Positions 30,180 to 42,903 of a stretch of 64,000 nucleotides of DNA are shown in pieces. Numbering within the stretch: the stretch's first letter is position 1; every line of letters begins with the position of its first letter. A program made the position numbers and the translations under genes. The notes beneath the pieces are model-generated. The model was not told the origin of the DNA and did not search any database. It worked only from the letters and a program-made list of their open reading frames with translations. Origin of the DNA: Echiichthys vipera (lineage: Eukaryota > Chordata > Actinopteri > Perciformes > Trachinidae); contig OY829657.1 of NCBI GenBank assembly GCA_963691815.1, positions 28,029,243-28,093,242 of the forward strand, in the 5' to 3' direction.

Positions 30180-31135
30180 CAATCATGCACTACTCTATAG
30201 ACTGTCTAGAAGGGGATTAGGAATTGCACATATAACAACAAACAATATTAGGAATAAGATCAGTGAAATAACAAATATTTATATATTATATTATTTTCAG
30301 ATAACTTACACATTCTAGCAATCTCAGAGACACTTCTAGATTCAAGTCTTGAAGATGCAGCACAAATTATTCAGGGGTACAACATATTTAGAAGAGACCA
30401 AAATAAATTTGGTGATGGAGTAGCCTGTTATATTCAAGATCACATACCAGTGAAAATTAGGGAACATTTAAAGAAATACAGCGTTGAAGTGCTTTGGTTG
30501 CAAATACATTTAAAGCCAATATTGGTTGGCCGCCAAGTGCCAACAGTGTTTATCTGAGTAAAATCTGTAAAAAGTTAGACATTAGCAGCACTCTGGGTCA
30601 TGAAACATACTTTTTGGGTGACATGAACATAGACTGGTTCTCACAAGAAGAAGAAGAACTTACTTTTATTTATCCCGCAGGGAAATTCAATTTTTTCACT
30701 CTGTTATTATTCATGTTACAAACACACAGGCCCGAAATACACAAATGCACAAACAGGACCTATATGCATGCAATTAATGGAGAGATGGCACCTTGACCCC
30801 CATATGCATTGACCATATTTTTACCAACTTACCTGAGTTATTTTCCAAAGTATTATCTGTTCAGACTGGTTGCAGTGATCATAATTTGTTAGTAATTGTA
30901 AGGAATATAAAAGTAACTAAGCCCGGACCCTGAGTAATGCTTAAATGATCATACAGAACATTTAATTCCGACAATTTTGTGAATGAAGTCAAGAATGTAA
31001 ACTGGTCTTGTGTGCGGTCGAGTATTAATACGGAAGAAGCTCTGTCCAAATTTGATGAAATCTTCATGTCTCTGGTTGATAAGCATACACCACTTAAGAA
31101 GATTACCGTCAGAAACACCTGAACACCATGGTTGG
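30180..31135 (+). mobile_element. non-LTR endonuclease region, heavily decayed
   Basis: It contains GDMNIDWFS (30610-30650, an endonuclease GDFN-type motif) and, after an inserted LINE tail (about 30648-30790), CSDHNLLVIVRN and a KHTPLKK...PWL block. Several stops are present. It probably belongs to one LINE ORF2 N-terminal half. Confidence 0.65.
30648..30790 (-). mobile_element. inserted LINE 3' tail
   Basis: Minus-strand tail of the gataaataaa type (plus acttttatttatcccgcagg) with an (AAG)n run at its end, lying in the middle of the endonuclease text. Confidence 0.6.
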
Positions 31136-31199
31136 ACAAAGGAAGTTCTTCCGACCCGGCTAATGCTGCAGCTCCATCCACTCTGGGGCCAGACCAAAA

Positions 31200-32125
31200 T
31201 CTTTGGATAGCTGCTCGACTCCTCTACACTCGGAGTGCTGGAGGGTGGTTGGAGAGCAGAGGAAAAAAAAAAAAAATGAGGCTCCATGTCATGACCCTAG
31301 GACACATGACTTCAAGCTGATGAACTACTTCAACATCCTGGATGAAGACTTTCCTCCACTACCTACAGGCCAACAGTCTCTCTCATCTCTTCCACCTCCC
31401 AGTACTAATCCCCGGCGCCGTTCTCCAGCAACCATCAACTGCACAACTGAAAATTACATTAACACACTAAATCTAGCTTTATTAAATGTCAGGTCCTTGG
31501 CAGGAAAAACATTTTTAATGAATGATTTTATTATCAAGCACAGCCTTGATTTTTAGCGGAACCTGGTAAGATCAAAATAACAGCACTGATGCTCTTATTG
31601 AATCAGCTCTTCCCAACTCCAAATGTTTTAGAAGTGAAACCAGAGTTCATGAGAAAGGAGGAGTGGCTGTCCTGTTAAATGATTCCCTACAATGCAAGCA
31701 GATATCTTATGGAAACTTTGCCTCCTTTGAATATCTGGCTCTTAAGTTGAATTCTTCCTCCCAAGTTATGTTTCTGGAGCCGATCCCAGCTGACATTGGG
31801 CGTGAACAATAATAGACCAATATCAAACCTCCCATTCCTCAGCAAAATCAATGAAAAAGCTGTTTTTAAGCAGCTGAACAACTATATGTTAATGAACAGC
31901 TGTTTTGATGCAACGAGACGGCTATTGTTAAGGTCTTCAATGACATTCATTTAAACACGGACAATGCCGGAATTTCAGTCTTAGTATTATTGGATCTCAG
32001 TTCTGCATTCGGCACAGTCGATCACAACATATTACTAGACCGTCAGGAAAACTGGGTTGGACTTTCTGGCACAGCATTAAAATGGTTTGAATCCAACTTG
32101 AAGGACAAGGACAGCGTTTCTGATC
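31200..32125 (+). mobile_element. L2-type LINE, internally deleted
   Basis: It begins with the L2 ORF2 start (LNLALLNVRSLAGKTFLMND). It jumps to endonuclease text (RVHEKGGVAVLLNDSLQCKQ), then to RT text (RPISNLPFLSKINEKAV; VLLDLSSAFGTVDHNILLD at about 31990-32040). The typical D of SAFDTVDH is changed to G. Large deletions and frameshifts make it inactive. Confidence 0.8.
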
Positions 32126-32559
32126 TCTGATTTAAACTGATATTCAACACAGTACCATGCTCATAGACTGTAAAACACAGACCCTCACAGCCCGAATCCT
32201 CCCGCTGCTCCATATTAGCATCTAGTCTATGTGTCATCAATAGCAGGCTATATTCAAGTCATGGTGCAAGTGCAGCTATTTAATTAGCATAACAGAGTTA
32301 ACGTTAACATGTTGTGTTCCTAAACCATCTGTTGGTACAGTTGATCGAAGAGCAAACCATTTTGTCACTGATGGAAACACCACCACACGAATAACCACAG
32401 TCCAGGTCGAGATGACGGAGTTAGCATGCTAATCCTGACAGCTAGCCTCCGAGGAGAAGTGATGGCCAGAGGCCACCTGACACTCAAGAGGCTGCGCCCC
32501 TAGTTATTCATAAACTATAACCTCCAATAAAATAAAAACTAGACTGTTACAAAAATTCA

Positions 32560-32770
32560 CCCCCCTCAGTGATGTCATGGAGATATGAACTAATCATACA
32601 GACTAGAATGTTTTTTTGTACCAGGCCTTAAATAGGTTAAATTATGCTGTGAAAACGTTCTGTTTAACATGGGGGTCAATGAGAAACTGCTTTATTATGA
32701 AACTTGCCCCTAGTGGACAGTCAGAGAACTGCAACTAAACATGGGACAGGTCTGCTCTGTGTCCCCAGAG
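32560..32770. repeat. dispersed repeat shared with 63760-64000 and 39395-39440
   Basis: It contains gtaccaggccttaaataggt, acatgggggtcaatgagaaa and cttgcccctagtgg. The same blocks occur in reverse orientation at the right end of the window. Family unknown. Confidence 0.75.
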
Positions 32771-33829
32771 TCAGAGCTAAACATTAGCTGCTGCTTTTCA
32801 ATAAACTAAATAATGTATTAACTGCTTGCACTGTACTGTAACCTATATTATCTGTAATTGACAGCTGAAAATTATTTTTCAGAAAAATCTGAATCTGAAA
32901 AATCTTTAATTATTTTATTTAAATGTCACTTGATTTATTTAAATGTCATTCTTTCTAGGATTTAAATCTCAGTTTAGGTTAATGTTTTATGTAAAGCACG
33001 TTGAATTACCTCATTGTTGAATTGTGCTTTACAAATAAACTTGCCTTTTCACTGCATAAATCTCAAAAATGTCCAACAAGAGGTCTATAACACTTGCTAG
33101 TATATGTGGGAGGTGCCCTTGATAGATTAAAATAGGTTGTGCCATGAGGATAAATACAACACTACAGAAGGGTTGAGTAAGTGATACTAAAACAACAGCA
33201 CTGCTCTGTCGATGACCCAGTTCAAACTACACAACGTGTGTAGACTCAGTGTGGCCTTAAACAGGGCTGGGCGATATGACCAAACTCTCATACACAATAG
33301 AGGTAATTTCATATCCCAATGCTATATATATATATATATATATAATGATATAGCACATTCTCTGCAAAAAAAAGAAATATATTTTCCTTAATGGCTATCA
33401 ATAAAGGCGAACTGCAAACTACTGTACGTTTCCTAGTACATTATTGGACTATTTATTACTTTAAATTGCAATAAATGTGATAAACCCTTTCATTCTGGGT
33501 GGCGAGCACACGTCAGTTGCTAACTGAGTGATGTGATTTCAGAATTCTGATAGGCATCTTATTAAATGTATTTGTTGTTCTAACATACGTGTCTTTTGTT
33601 TATATCCTTCTTTGACAATAGCTGACGGTATATTAAGAACTGTAGTTTCACTTTCACGGCGTTGTGTCAGACTGTGTCAGACTGTTGAACTGACGCCACA
33701 GCTGTAATTAGCAGATCATTTATCAATTTCATTGAAACACTGCATCCTGTGTACCAGACGAAACCGATCAATTAGATAAACTTCAAATGTGCATTAAGGA
33801 AATAAAAAGCTGGATGACCTGAATTTCTG

Positions 33830-34511
33830 ATGTTAAACTCAGATAAAACTGAAGTCATTGTACTTGGCCCCGAAGGCTTCCGAAACTCAATAGCTAAAGA
33901 CATTGTTACTCTGGATGATGTTGTGTTGTCCTCAAGCACCACAGTAAGGAATCTGGGTGTTATTTTTGATCAGGATATGTCCTTCGATTATCACATACAA
34001 TTTACGACAAGGAATGCATATTTTCACCTGCGTAATATTGCAAAAAATTAGGAACATTGTGTCTCAGAAAGATGCAGAAAAACTAGTCCATGGATTTGTT
34101 ACTTCTAGGCTGGACTACTGCAACTCCTTATTATCATGCTGCTCCAATAAGTCTGTTAAGAGTCTCCAGTTGGTCCAAAATGCTGCAGCTCGTGTACTAA
34201 CTAAAACAAATCGAAGAGATATTTTTATATGTATCTGTCCTGTTATAGCTTCTTTGCACTGGCTACCTGTAAAATCTAGAATAGAATTTAAAATCCTTCT
34301 CTTTATCTACAAAGCTCTTATTGGTCAGGCTCCGACGTATCTTAAAGAGCTCATAGTACTATATTACCCGACTAGATCGCTGCACTCTGAGAATGCAGGG
34401 CTACTCGTTGTTCCTAGAGTCTCCAAAAGTAGAATGGGAGGCAGACCCTTCAGCTACCAAGCTCCTCTCCTGTGGAACCAACTCCCAAGTGTTATTCGTA
34501 ATACAGACACT
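33830..34511 (+). mobile_element. L2-type LINE RT C-terminal part (segment 1)
   Basis: It has LNSDKTEVIVLGPEGFRNSI, SSSTTVRNLGVIFDQDMSFD and LDYCNSLLSCCSNKSVKSLQ, with a frameshift near 34050. It is closely related to the copy at 46240-46980. The Harbinger element interrupts it at 34512. Confidence 0.9.
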
Positions 34512-35981
34512 GGGCCTAATTTATCAATCTTGCGTGAAAACGGGCGCAGATCTGAGCGCAGAATTGGTCGTAGGAAAGGACCCACGTGTGATCTATAAAA
34601 CATGCGTATCTGACCAATCTCAGCGTACGAATGAGCGGGCCTTGATAAATGCGGCGGCTGAATTCGATCATCATTAACATGTTATTCCCTTAAATATTCC
34701 TGGTTCGGAGGCCTCGCCCACTGAGGTCAAACATGCAGAGGAGAAATGCTGGTACGAAAAAGAAACACACAGATTGGCATCCTGACATCCGAGATGAAAG
34801 ATAAAAGATAAAAACGCTGTATGGAAAAGAATAACGTAGGCAGTCAACCCGAAGCAGCGCTCCACTGAGACCCGTGTGCGCAGTGTAACCCATTTAAAAG
34901 CACAAACTTTTGAACCTATGAATTGCAAGAAAAACTGGGATTATATTTAGGAAACGCTAAGTCAAATACATCCAACTTGCTCAAAAGATCCATTGAATTC
35001 ATTTTCTAATTATGGCTGCAGTATATTTCCACAGAACATACAACAAGGTGTTGTTTTGTGTTCGCTATTATCCAAGCTTGTGATTTTAAAATAGTTTAAA
35101 GACTGTAAGTAACCAATGTTCTGACCGTTGTGGGTTACCTGTATATAAACTACTCCTATAGGTGGAAACAACAGCCTTCTGATCCAGAATATCGCCTATA
35201 ATGCGAGGGGATGCATTTCACGGCAGGGGTGCTGAATACGGCACAACACCGGCGCTCTTGCTCTGTAGCGGGGTTTGCCAGCGGGGTTATTAGGTATTCC
35301 GTAAGAGGATACCTTTGTCACCTAGAAGAACCATACCAAGATGTTAATCATCTGATACCTTGTTTGATTTAATGTAATTTATCGAGGGTAGCCACTCACA
35401 GAGGAGATGACTTTGGCTCTGCAGTGCGTCTTGCTGCAGCCGCGCGCCAACACATTCATTAATTAATTCAATGTCGGGGTCGCGGGGGGCTGGAGCCGAG
35501 CTGTTTTGAAATATAAAAGAATCGTGCCCCCCCCCCCCCCCCCCCATGGCCACCTGGCCACCAGGTTTAAAATCGATAGCTTGGCAACACAAATCACCTG
35601 TACATTTATGGAGTGGTAGTTTTTGCGATTGATTAGTGCGTAATCATTCATGGATGGTGCCTTCAGACGCACATGAGTACAATCAATTGCTCCAACCACA
35701 ATTTTTATTTTTTTTATTCGTTTTAAGAAAACGTTTTGATCTGTTCTTAATATGTGACTGCTTATGCTTAATGACAGCTGAGGTTTGTTAATTATTTTCA
35801 TCCAGATTTTGCTGTGCTGCACCGCAAATACACTGGCTGAAATTTGCGTACACAATCTCAGACCAGACGTGAGATTTGATCGTACCTCCCGTTCACGTCC
35901 AAATTGATAAATGCCGACATTTGCCAGGAAATGGTCGTACGCACATTTTTCTGCCGTACGTTCGTTTGATAAATGAGGGCC
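34512..35981 (-). mobile_element. PIF/Harbinger element, copy 2
   Basis: Same family as 8910-10540 in the opposite orientation. Its ends are gggcctaatttatcaat and gataaatgagggcc, with TSD act (34509-34511 and 35982-35984). The transposase lies on the minus strand; the Myb-like gene (plus, about 34730-34880, beginning MQRRNAG) is destroyed by stops. A run of C (about 35527-35545) sits in the transposase. Confidence 0.9.
35480..35702 (-). pseudogene. Harbinger transposase fragment, copy 2
   Basis: VVGAIDCTHVRLKAPSMNDY and YHSINVQVICVAKLSILNLV: the same segment survives as in copy 1, with independent changes. The C run shifts the frame. Confidence 0.85.
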
Positions 35982-35984
35982 ACT

Positions 35985-36735
35985 GTCCCCATATTTAAGA
36001 GTAAACTTCAAACTTTCCTTTTTGATAAAGCTTACAGCTAGGGCTTACGAGCCCTTAGCAATGGTGTTATTTTAAGATGATTTTGTTCTGCTTAATGATG
36101 CTGCTATAGGCCTAGTCTGCCGGGGGATAATACTTTTCCAGATACTCTGAGCTTCTTTCCTCTCCGTCTGTATCATTCATGTCTCTTCAATGCATGTTAC
36201 TAATTCAACTTCTTCCCCGGAGTTGTTTTTGCTTTGTCGTCTCGCAGGTCTCTGCTGACCGTGGTGGTGCCTGCTGCCGTGGTCCTGCATGATGCTTCTT
36301 GCTGTTATTATCATTTATAACCTTAGCTGTGCTTGTTTCTACTATTCTGCTGTATTAACTGCCATGACATATAAGTCATATTCACATTACTATAGATAAT
36401 ATTATAGTTACTGGAAGTGTGTCTGTCTCTGTCTTTGTGTCTGTCTTTGTCTCTCTCTGTCCATCTGTCCGTCTTTTCTCTCTTTCTCTCTCCTTTTCTT
36501 CCTCCCCAAACGGTCAAGACAGATGGCCGTCCTCCACAGAGCTGGGTCTGTCTGACGTTCCTGCCTGTTATAGGGAAGGTTTTCGTTGCCACCGTACTCT
36601 ACGGGGGAATTGTTGGGTCTATGTTTATCATAAACAAGTCATAGAGTGTGGTCTTTACCTAGTTTGTAATGTGTCCTGAGATAACTTTTGTTATGATTTG
36701 GCACTATAAATAAAATTGAATTGAATTGAATTGTC
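35985..36735 (+). mobile_element. L2-type LINE 3' end (segment 2)
   Basis: It continues the RT C-terminus and 3'UTR after the Harbinger insertion. It has a T/CT-rich stretch (tgtctctgtctttgtgtctg) and ends in gatttggcactataaataaa followed by a (GAATT)n-type tail. This is the intact L2 3' terminus. Confidence 0.88.
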
Positions 36736-38248
36736 TGACTGACACATGGTGCGTGTGTGTTATGCATCTGTGTGTCTTACAGTTGTAACTCGGCCATGCA
36801 TCATAATGCACGGAGCGACTCCTTTCAGATTCACACACCCACATGATTTAGGACACTGCAATATAAAGAACAGAGCAAAATATGAAATGATAGACATTTT
36901 GCTATCATCATACGATGCATGGCGTCATATCGCACAGCCTTAGCAACAACACCACAACTGCATGGAGGCAACATCTTACCACTGAAGCAACATTCTAACT
37001 TTTGGAATGGACACATCATCCAACCATCAAGCTGGTGAATCATGTTTATTGCTGCTGCTACATACAGTTAACTGTTTCAGCTCAAAGACTGCATATAAGG
37101 ATGGATGACGTAACTCCACTTTCTCCCACTGTACAAAAGTGAAGCTATAAAATATCCTGGATACAGATGCTTCCATGTTGTCATTTTGCAACCAGAGTCT
37201 GCACAGACCAATAGTAAGTCATGGCTTTCACCCCGTTTTTATAGCATTAAATAACTAATTAAAATCAAAGATGAAAAATGAAACCATCTTTGTGAAAAAT
37301 ATATTTGAGGTCTACTTTGATCTTTAGTTTGGCCAATATCCTATCCACTTACATGGAGGGGGACTTCTGAAATTTACTGTAGCCAGCCACCAGAGGGAGA
37401 TCCAGATCTTTGGCTTCACACGAGGGGCTGTAAAAACGTCCATCTTTATATACTACAGTCTATATTCCAACTACAGTCATGGCTTTGACTTCTATAGTTT
37501 TTCTCAATAACTTTGTCTAATTTTTTGAGTCTCAACTGCTTCTAAAGTCTCAGTGTAATTCAAATCAAAACTGTTTCATGGGACATTTCAGCTCTATGTT
37601 ATATCTGCAAATGTTAGTAACTCACCCAAAACATTTATTTTATGCTTCATAAACAGTTATTGGGTCAGTAAATTGGCCAGTGCAACCATAACGCAAATGT
37701 GTTTTGTCATGTGAGCTGTACTGCTCAAAATGATTCATGTTTTTTCACCAGCGGTCAACACTGAACATTTTTTTTCTATGTACACTAATCTGCTTGTTCT
37801 GCTTGTTGAAACTGACTACTTACTGTTCTATACAAGATTGTCACTGTTGTCTGCGGAATGATTTTATGTATCGCACTGAGCATTCTAATTTCAATAGTAA
37901 GTGTAGAGAGAAACAATACTGTAGTACAGGAAAACATATATAGCCTACACATGTATGTATACGTACAGTAAATAAACTTGTGTATCAATGAATTACATGG
38001 ACTGTAAATGGAAAATTGACAATTGTTCCTGTGTGTGGCTCAAACGATTAAAGAATGTTAAGACACACTACCCCAACTATAAAGGAATGTTCCATTCTGG
38101 CTCCTTTAAGAGCGTAGTAAAGGTATTAATATGCCCAGTAGAGCATATTAACAAATTGTCTCTTTGTTTTAACATTTAATAATGACTTGTTCTGTTTTTC
38201 TATTTCTCTATGCCTTTTAAGGCAAATTTTAATATTGTTTACTTTTTG
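36736..38248. other. no gene recognised; possible split hAT-like element ends
   Basis: The end at about 36926-36944 (catatcgcacagcctta) is an inverted match to 33262-33280 (agggctgggcgatatgac), so the L2 copy may have landed inside an older element. The rest (36960-38248) shows only short ORFs without motifs and a common repeat phrase near 37360-37460. Confidence 0.4.
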
Positions 38249-38584
38249 TCATTTGTTTACCTCTTGTAACAACAACAACATGCGTAATGGACTAGGACTG
38301 AGAATCAACTCATGCAAACCAGTCCATTTTGCCGTCCTCTTACTGGGCTCCAGATGCTCTGTGTCCATCAGGGCGAAGCCAAACCACTCCTTTGGTTTGT
38401 ACTGGATGATTGTTTTCCACCACTGATGCATTGTTGAATAAGCAATAATATCACAGAAAAGAGCATTTACTCTTCTGTACTCAAATTCAGTTTTGAGGTA
38501 CTTCCTTAAAATAGATTCAATTCTACATTGAAATACCTTAACCCACACAAGTCGATATGCTAACCGTGGCAACACTAAAAGCAA
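38249..38584 (-). other. unassigned exon-like ORF
   Basis: A 111-codon minus-strand ORF of non-repetitive, protein-like composition. It contains RIESILRKYLKTEFEYRRVN, STMHQWWKTIIQYKPKEWFG and LEPSKRTAKWTGLHEL, followed by a donor-like CAAGAG/gtaaac near 38261. Acceptor-like sites (caatgtag, cacggttag) occur at its start side. I recognise no family. It could be an exon of a minus-strand host gene or a remnant of one. A second minus-strand stretch at 38695-38940 (open reading GDAYLSCRNEIKTDL) may belong with it. Confidence 0.35.
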
Positions 38585-38940
38585 TACAAAGGCCTGTTCA
38601 GTCTGTTAGTGTGGGAATGGATCCAGGTGTAATATAATAGTGTTTTACATTTAAATAGAGATAATAGACACACTGCAAATCAAGATGTGAAATACTAAAT
38701 AAGTAAAGTGCTCCACAAACATCTCTCTGCGCAGTAAATGTTCAAAGCAGGAGTCCAACCCATGTTTCCAGCAGCAGGATGCTCTTTGACCTTCAAACTA
38801 GACTCCAGCAGAGCTCCTGCCTGGGTTGTATGTTTGGAGAGATCTGTTTTGATTTCATTTCTGCAGCTGAGATATGCATCACCCAAGTGTTTTACTGCCA
38901 GTGTTGTGCCACTAGGGGGCAGTCTTGGATCATCTATTAG

Positions 38941-40034
38941 CTGTCAGGAGTGAGTCTCTCTAAAAAGTGTGGTGATCACAGGTTTTCTCTGTTCTTATTC
39001 TCTAGATGATCTGTGGTGAGATGTTTTTTTTTTCCATAATTTCTACAGTTTAAGATGTACAACAACAACCATCCAAACTTTACTTTATTGAGGAAGTCGC
39101 ATTGAGATTAAAACCTATTTTGCAAGTGAGACCTAGGATCACATAACAGCATCAACACAACAGATTAGGACAGCTAAAATAGATGTGACAAAATACACTG
39201 CATAAAACAGTACATTAGCGAAGGCAAGTCAAGTGTTAAATGCTAGCAGTGACAACCTTTATTCTGAGTTTAGAATCATTTAAAGACTCCAGCTTCTGTA
39301 GTGATAATAGGCACTTATATGACCTAAGATTACGACTTTTTCTTGCAAAAATAAAAACTTTGCAGAAAAAAAGTTGGCAGAACAATAAAAAAAGATCCTT
39401 ATTGGATCAACCAGGAAGTGGCTGTGGTGGGGGCTTGGTTTCAAGTGGGCCCAAATAGCTCTCTCGTCGTGCTGAAGAGATGCAGAGATGGTGGCATTAG
39501 ACTGTGAGCCAGTCACTGTATAAGCAACACAAGCATGGACTGTAGCCTGCTTCAGACTCCCTCAAAAAGGAAACGCTAGTACCCAGTCAAAAATCTTGAA
39601 TATCTGACTACGATGTAAAAGAAAAAAGTACAAAATTCATTGTGATTTATAATGATTAATTACCTTTCTTTCCTTTGAACAAGATATCTTTCTCTTGCAG
39701 CTGGATCATTTTGAATGCGCTCCCCGTGTCAAGCTGATTTTTCCTTATTTGAAAGTGGCATCTAAAATTATTGAAAAAGTATTAATACATCTGAATTTAA
39801 AAAAGTATTTTAAGTTACAATATATGACATTTAAAACTTGTAAAAATGTAATACACAATAGTTTTAGCTAACATCATTTATGTCATACAGTGACATTCCT
39901 TGCACCACCGGACCTACTAGTTAAACAAGCTTCTACTTAGACATCTGTATAAAAGTTACTATAGCAGTTTCTAGCAAGTTAATACATATATTATTTTAAG
40001 AAAATAAAGAGTTTAATGATAAAATAAAAATTTC
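38941..40034. other. intergenic, fragment of the 32560 repeat
   Basis: At 39395-39440 the bases attggatcaaccaggaagtg and gtggtgggggcttg match the reverse of 63790-63840. No other feature recognised. Confidence 0.5.
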
Positions 40035-40380
40035 CCAGTGGAATCTTGGCTGTACCACCCGACTGGAGACCAACTCCAGCTGCAGTGTTGAACTGATTTC
40101 CCATTGAGAGTCTTCTCATAATCCTGTCCTCTCGTGCTCTTGTTTCACATGGACGACCGGCCTTTTTGAGGGACTTAAATGAGTCTGTGTCCTTGTAAAG
40201 TTTCAATCTTCTTGAAATCACAGACTGTGAACGCCCAACCTCTCTCTGATGGCTGAAAGGGTCATCCCTTTGTCCTTCATCTTGACAACCTGCTGTCTCA
40301 GGGTTTCAGTCTCCTTGGAGCAGCTGCTATCTTTCAAAGTAACCAGGAGAGCTGCAGATAAACAGGGTGTGTCCAACAAT
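40035..40380 (-). mobile_element. Tc1-like transposase N-terminal fragment
   Basis: On the minus strand: a helix-turn-helix part (EKMKDKGMTL-like, RERLGVHSL) and ISRRLKLYKDTDSFKSLKKA with REDRIMRRLSMGNQFNTAAG. It is the same family as 61025-61845 in the opposite orientation. Confidence 0.85.
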
Positions 40381-40559
40381 GAAGTCAAGTGTCACCAGGA
40401 GCAGATTTACACTAATAACTGGGAGGGATCTGGAAGGATTCTCTGATTTTGATCTCCAGTGATTAATGCATATATACACACTTCTGTGCAAACTTTGCCC
40501 GCTGGCTTTCAAAAAAAAAAATCTGCACTTCAGTCACATCCACAGCAAACCAAAAACGG

Positions 40560-42405
40560 CACATTGAACTGAAGCACCCGGAGCATTTTATGTGTGTGTG
40601 AAAGCAAACAAAAAATCAAGAGACACTCAAGACAGATCCTCGACCCAAACCCATTAACTGAGTACAGTAGCGGCTCCGCTGTCATCTCCAAGACACAGCT
40701 GGACGACCTGGTGGTGCAGTTTACTGATGGAGACCTGCAACCTAAATCCCATCATCAACAACAAGGTAATTACTGATGACATCAAGTTTTGAATGGATAA
40801 TTAAATTCCAGCCATAATAGTCAAAAAATACCCAAACTCAAGACCATGGATGACAGCACAAATAAAACTGATGCTTAAAAAAAGCGTCAGGCCTTTCAAC
40901 ACAAGGAGTGGATCACACTCAAAGACATAAACCGTAAAAACTGAACTTAGGAAAGCAAAACTGGCATATAAAGACAAATTAGAGCAAGATTTCAGCAACA
41001 TAACCATCGGGCAGGCCTTTCAGAGGGGGAAAACTCTCACCTGCTCCACCCCAAAAACCAAATCACCGGAAGACCTCCTCTTGTTCAACACAGACTTGAA
41101 CAACTTCTTTGCCTGGTTTGATACCACCAACTTCTCCACTGAATGTGAAAGGCAGCTCAGGGATCTACCAGCACCTGAGCAGCCATCCCCCATGAAGGGC
41201 ATGGGGGATGTGTTCCACCAGCTGAGGCACCTGGACTGGATGAGATCACAGGCAGGCTGCTCAAGACCTGTGCTCTGGAGATTGCATCATTCCTGTCAGG
41301 GACCCCCAACATCTGGTAAACATTGGTCATTGTCCCTGTGCCCAAGAAACCCCGCCCCCCAGAACTGAACCACTACAGACCAGTCACACTCACCTCTATC
41401 ATTGCAAAATTCCTTGAAGAACTGATATTGAATGTCATTCTTTCAGTTGTCAGCCTACATCTGGACCCATATCAGTTTGCATACAAGGCAAGGACAGGAA
41501 CAAGTGCAGTGGCATGCCTCTTCCACACTCTCCTCCAGCACCTGGACACTCCTGGCCACTATGACAGGGTGACCTTTATTGACTTAAATTCAGCTTTCAA
41601 TAATCATCCAATTCCATCTGGTCATCAGCATACTGAAAAATCTCCACATCCCATCTCCCCTAATCTGTTTCATACACAACTTCTTAGTGACAGACCCTAG
41701 TCGTCTTCAAACTGAAGACAACTACCTCCCCCTTAATGTCATCAAAACAAAAGAAGTTAATTTGACACCTGCAGCAAAACTACTCCAAACAACTCCATAC
41801 TCATAAACCAACCAGTAGAGATAGTTGACAGCTTTAAATACCTCGGCATCACTTTCAACAACAGACTCACCTTTTACCAACACACCATGGACATCTACAA
41901 GTACTGAGATCCCTATCTGTTCAATCTCACCTTCTGCTCCTCCTGTATCGCAGCATCATTGAATCCATTCTCCTGTACTATACCCTCTGCTATTTCACAT
42001 TGCTCCCCAGTAACAACAGAAAAAAGCTCATAAAAGTCACTGTCACTTGCTCAAAAATAATTGGCCTCCTCACCCCTAATCTACCAGCCATAGTTGACGC
42101 TGCCATCACCTGCAAAGCTCAGACCATAGCACATGACCACTTCCACCCCTGTTTTATTCTCCTCCCCTCTGGTGTCAGTTACAGACAAATAACTCAAAAA
42201 AAAGTTCTATTCTATCTGCCATCACTGTTCTGAACAGCCTGCGAGAAGGTAGCACTGCCTGTTGCATATCTGTCTTTCTGACTCTCTGTTTTGTGTAAAT
42301 GTAAATTTGTGTGTCATGTGTTACTTGTTGTGGAGACCTGAGGTTGACCTCGGAACCAAATTTCACCCTGTGACAATAAAGTATAATTGATTCTGATTCT
42401 GACTT
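40560..42405 (+). mobile_element. Rex/CR1-type LINE, decayed
   Basis: The RT core lies at 41323-41700: VIVPVPKKPRPPELNHYRPV, LDPYQFAYKARTGTSAVACL and VTFIDLNSAFN. The C-terminal part lies at about 41900-42240. The 3' tail is gacaataaagtataattgat with gattctgattct repeats (42375-42405). Many frameshifts. Confidence 0.85.
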
Positions 42406-42515
42406 GTTGTTGCTTATGGGGGAATTGTTAAGTCTCTGTAAATCATGAATAAGAGTGTGGTCTTGACTCTTTATGTAAAGTGTCTTGAGTTAACTGTTAT
42501 GATTTGGCTCGATTT
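42406..42515 (+). mobile_element. L2 3'UTR scrap
   Basis: gggggaattgttaagtctct ... gagtgtggtcttgac ... gttatgatttggctcgattt matches the L2 3'UTR seen at 36600-36710. Confidence 0.7.
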
Positions 42516-42903
42516 TACTGGATTTCCTGCCACTTCGGCTCCGGAAAATATTGTTTTTAACATAGTTTTTATATTGGGAATTACTCGTGCTTAGCTTTTA
42601 TTGTATTTATTTTTTAATAACATGGACCAAAGCTTTCAACCAACGGGCCTGTGGTTGAATCTGATCCCACCAGAAAAGTAAAACACGGAAGTCGTGACGC
42701 CGACTCGCACTAGCGAGGCGACAATTTTTAAAGAACTTCTTTAACTCAGTGGACTCAAAAAGCAATTAGTGAAGTAACCTGCCTGCCCCAGGAGTGAAGA
42801 AGGTCTCTCTGGACATTTCGGCTCCAGGGCCGGAATTAAACTCACCTCCCTTTGTTGGTTCTGTGTCCCCGGGTTGATGGATCCCTAGCACAGGCTGCAT
42901 TTA

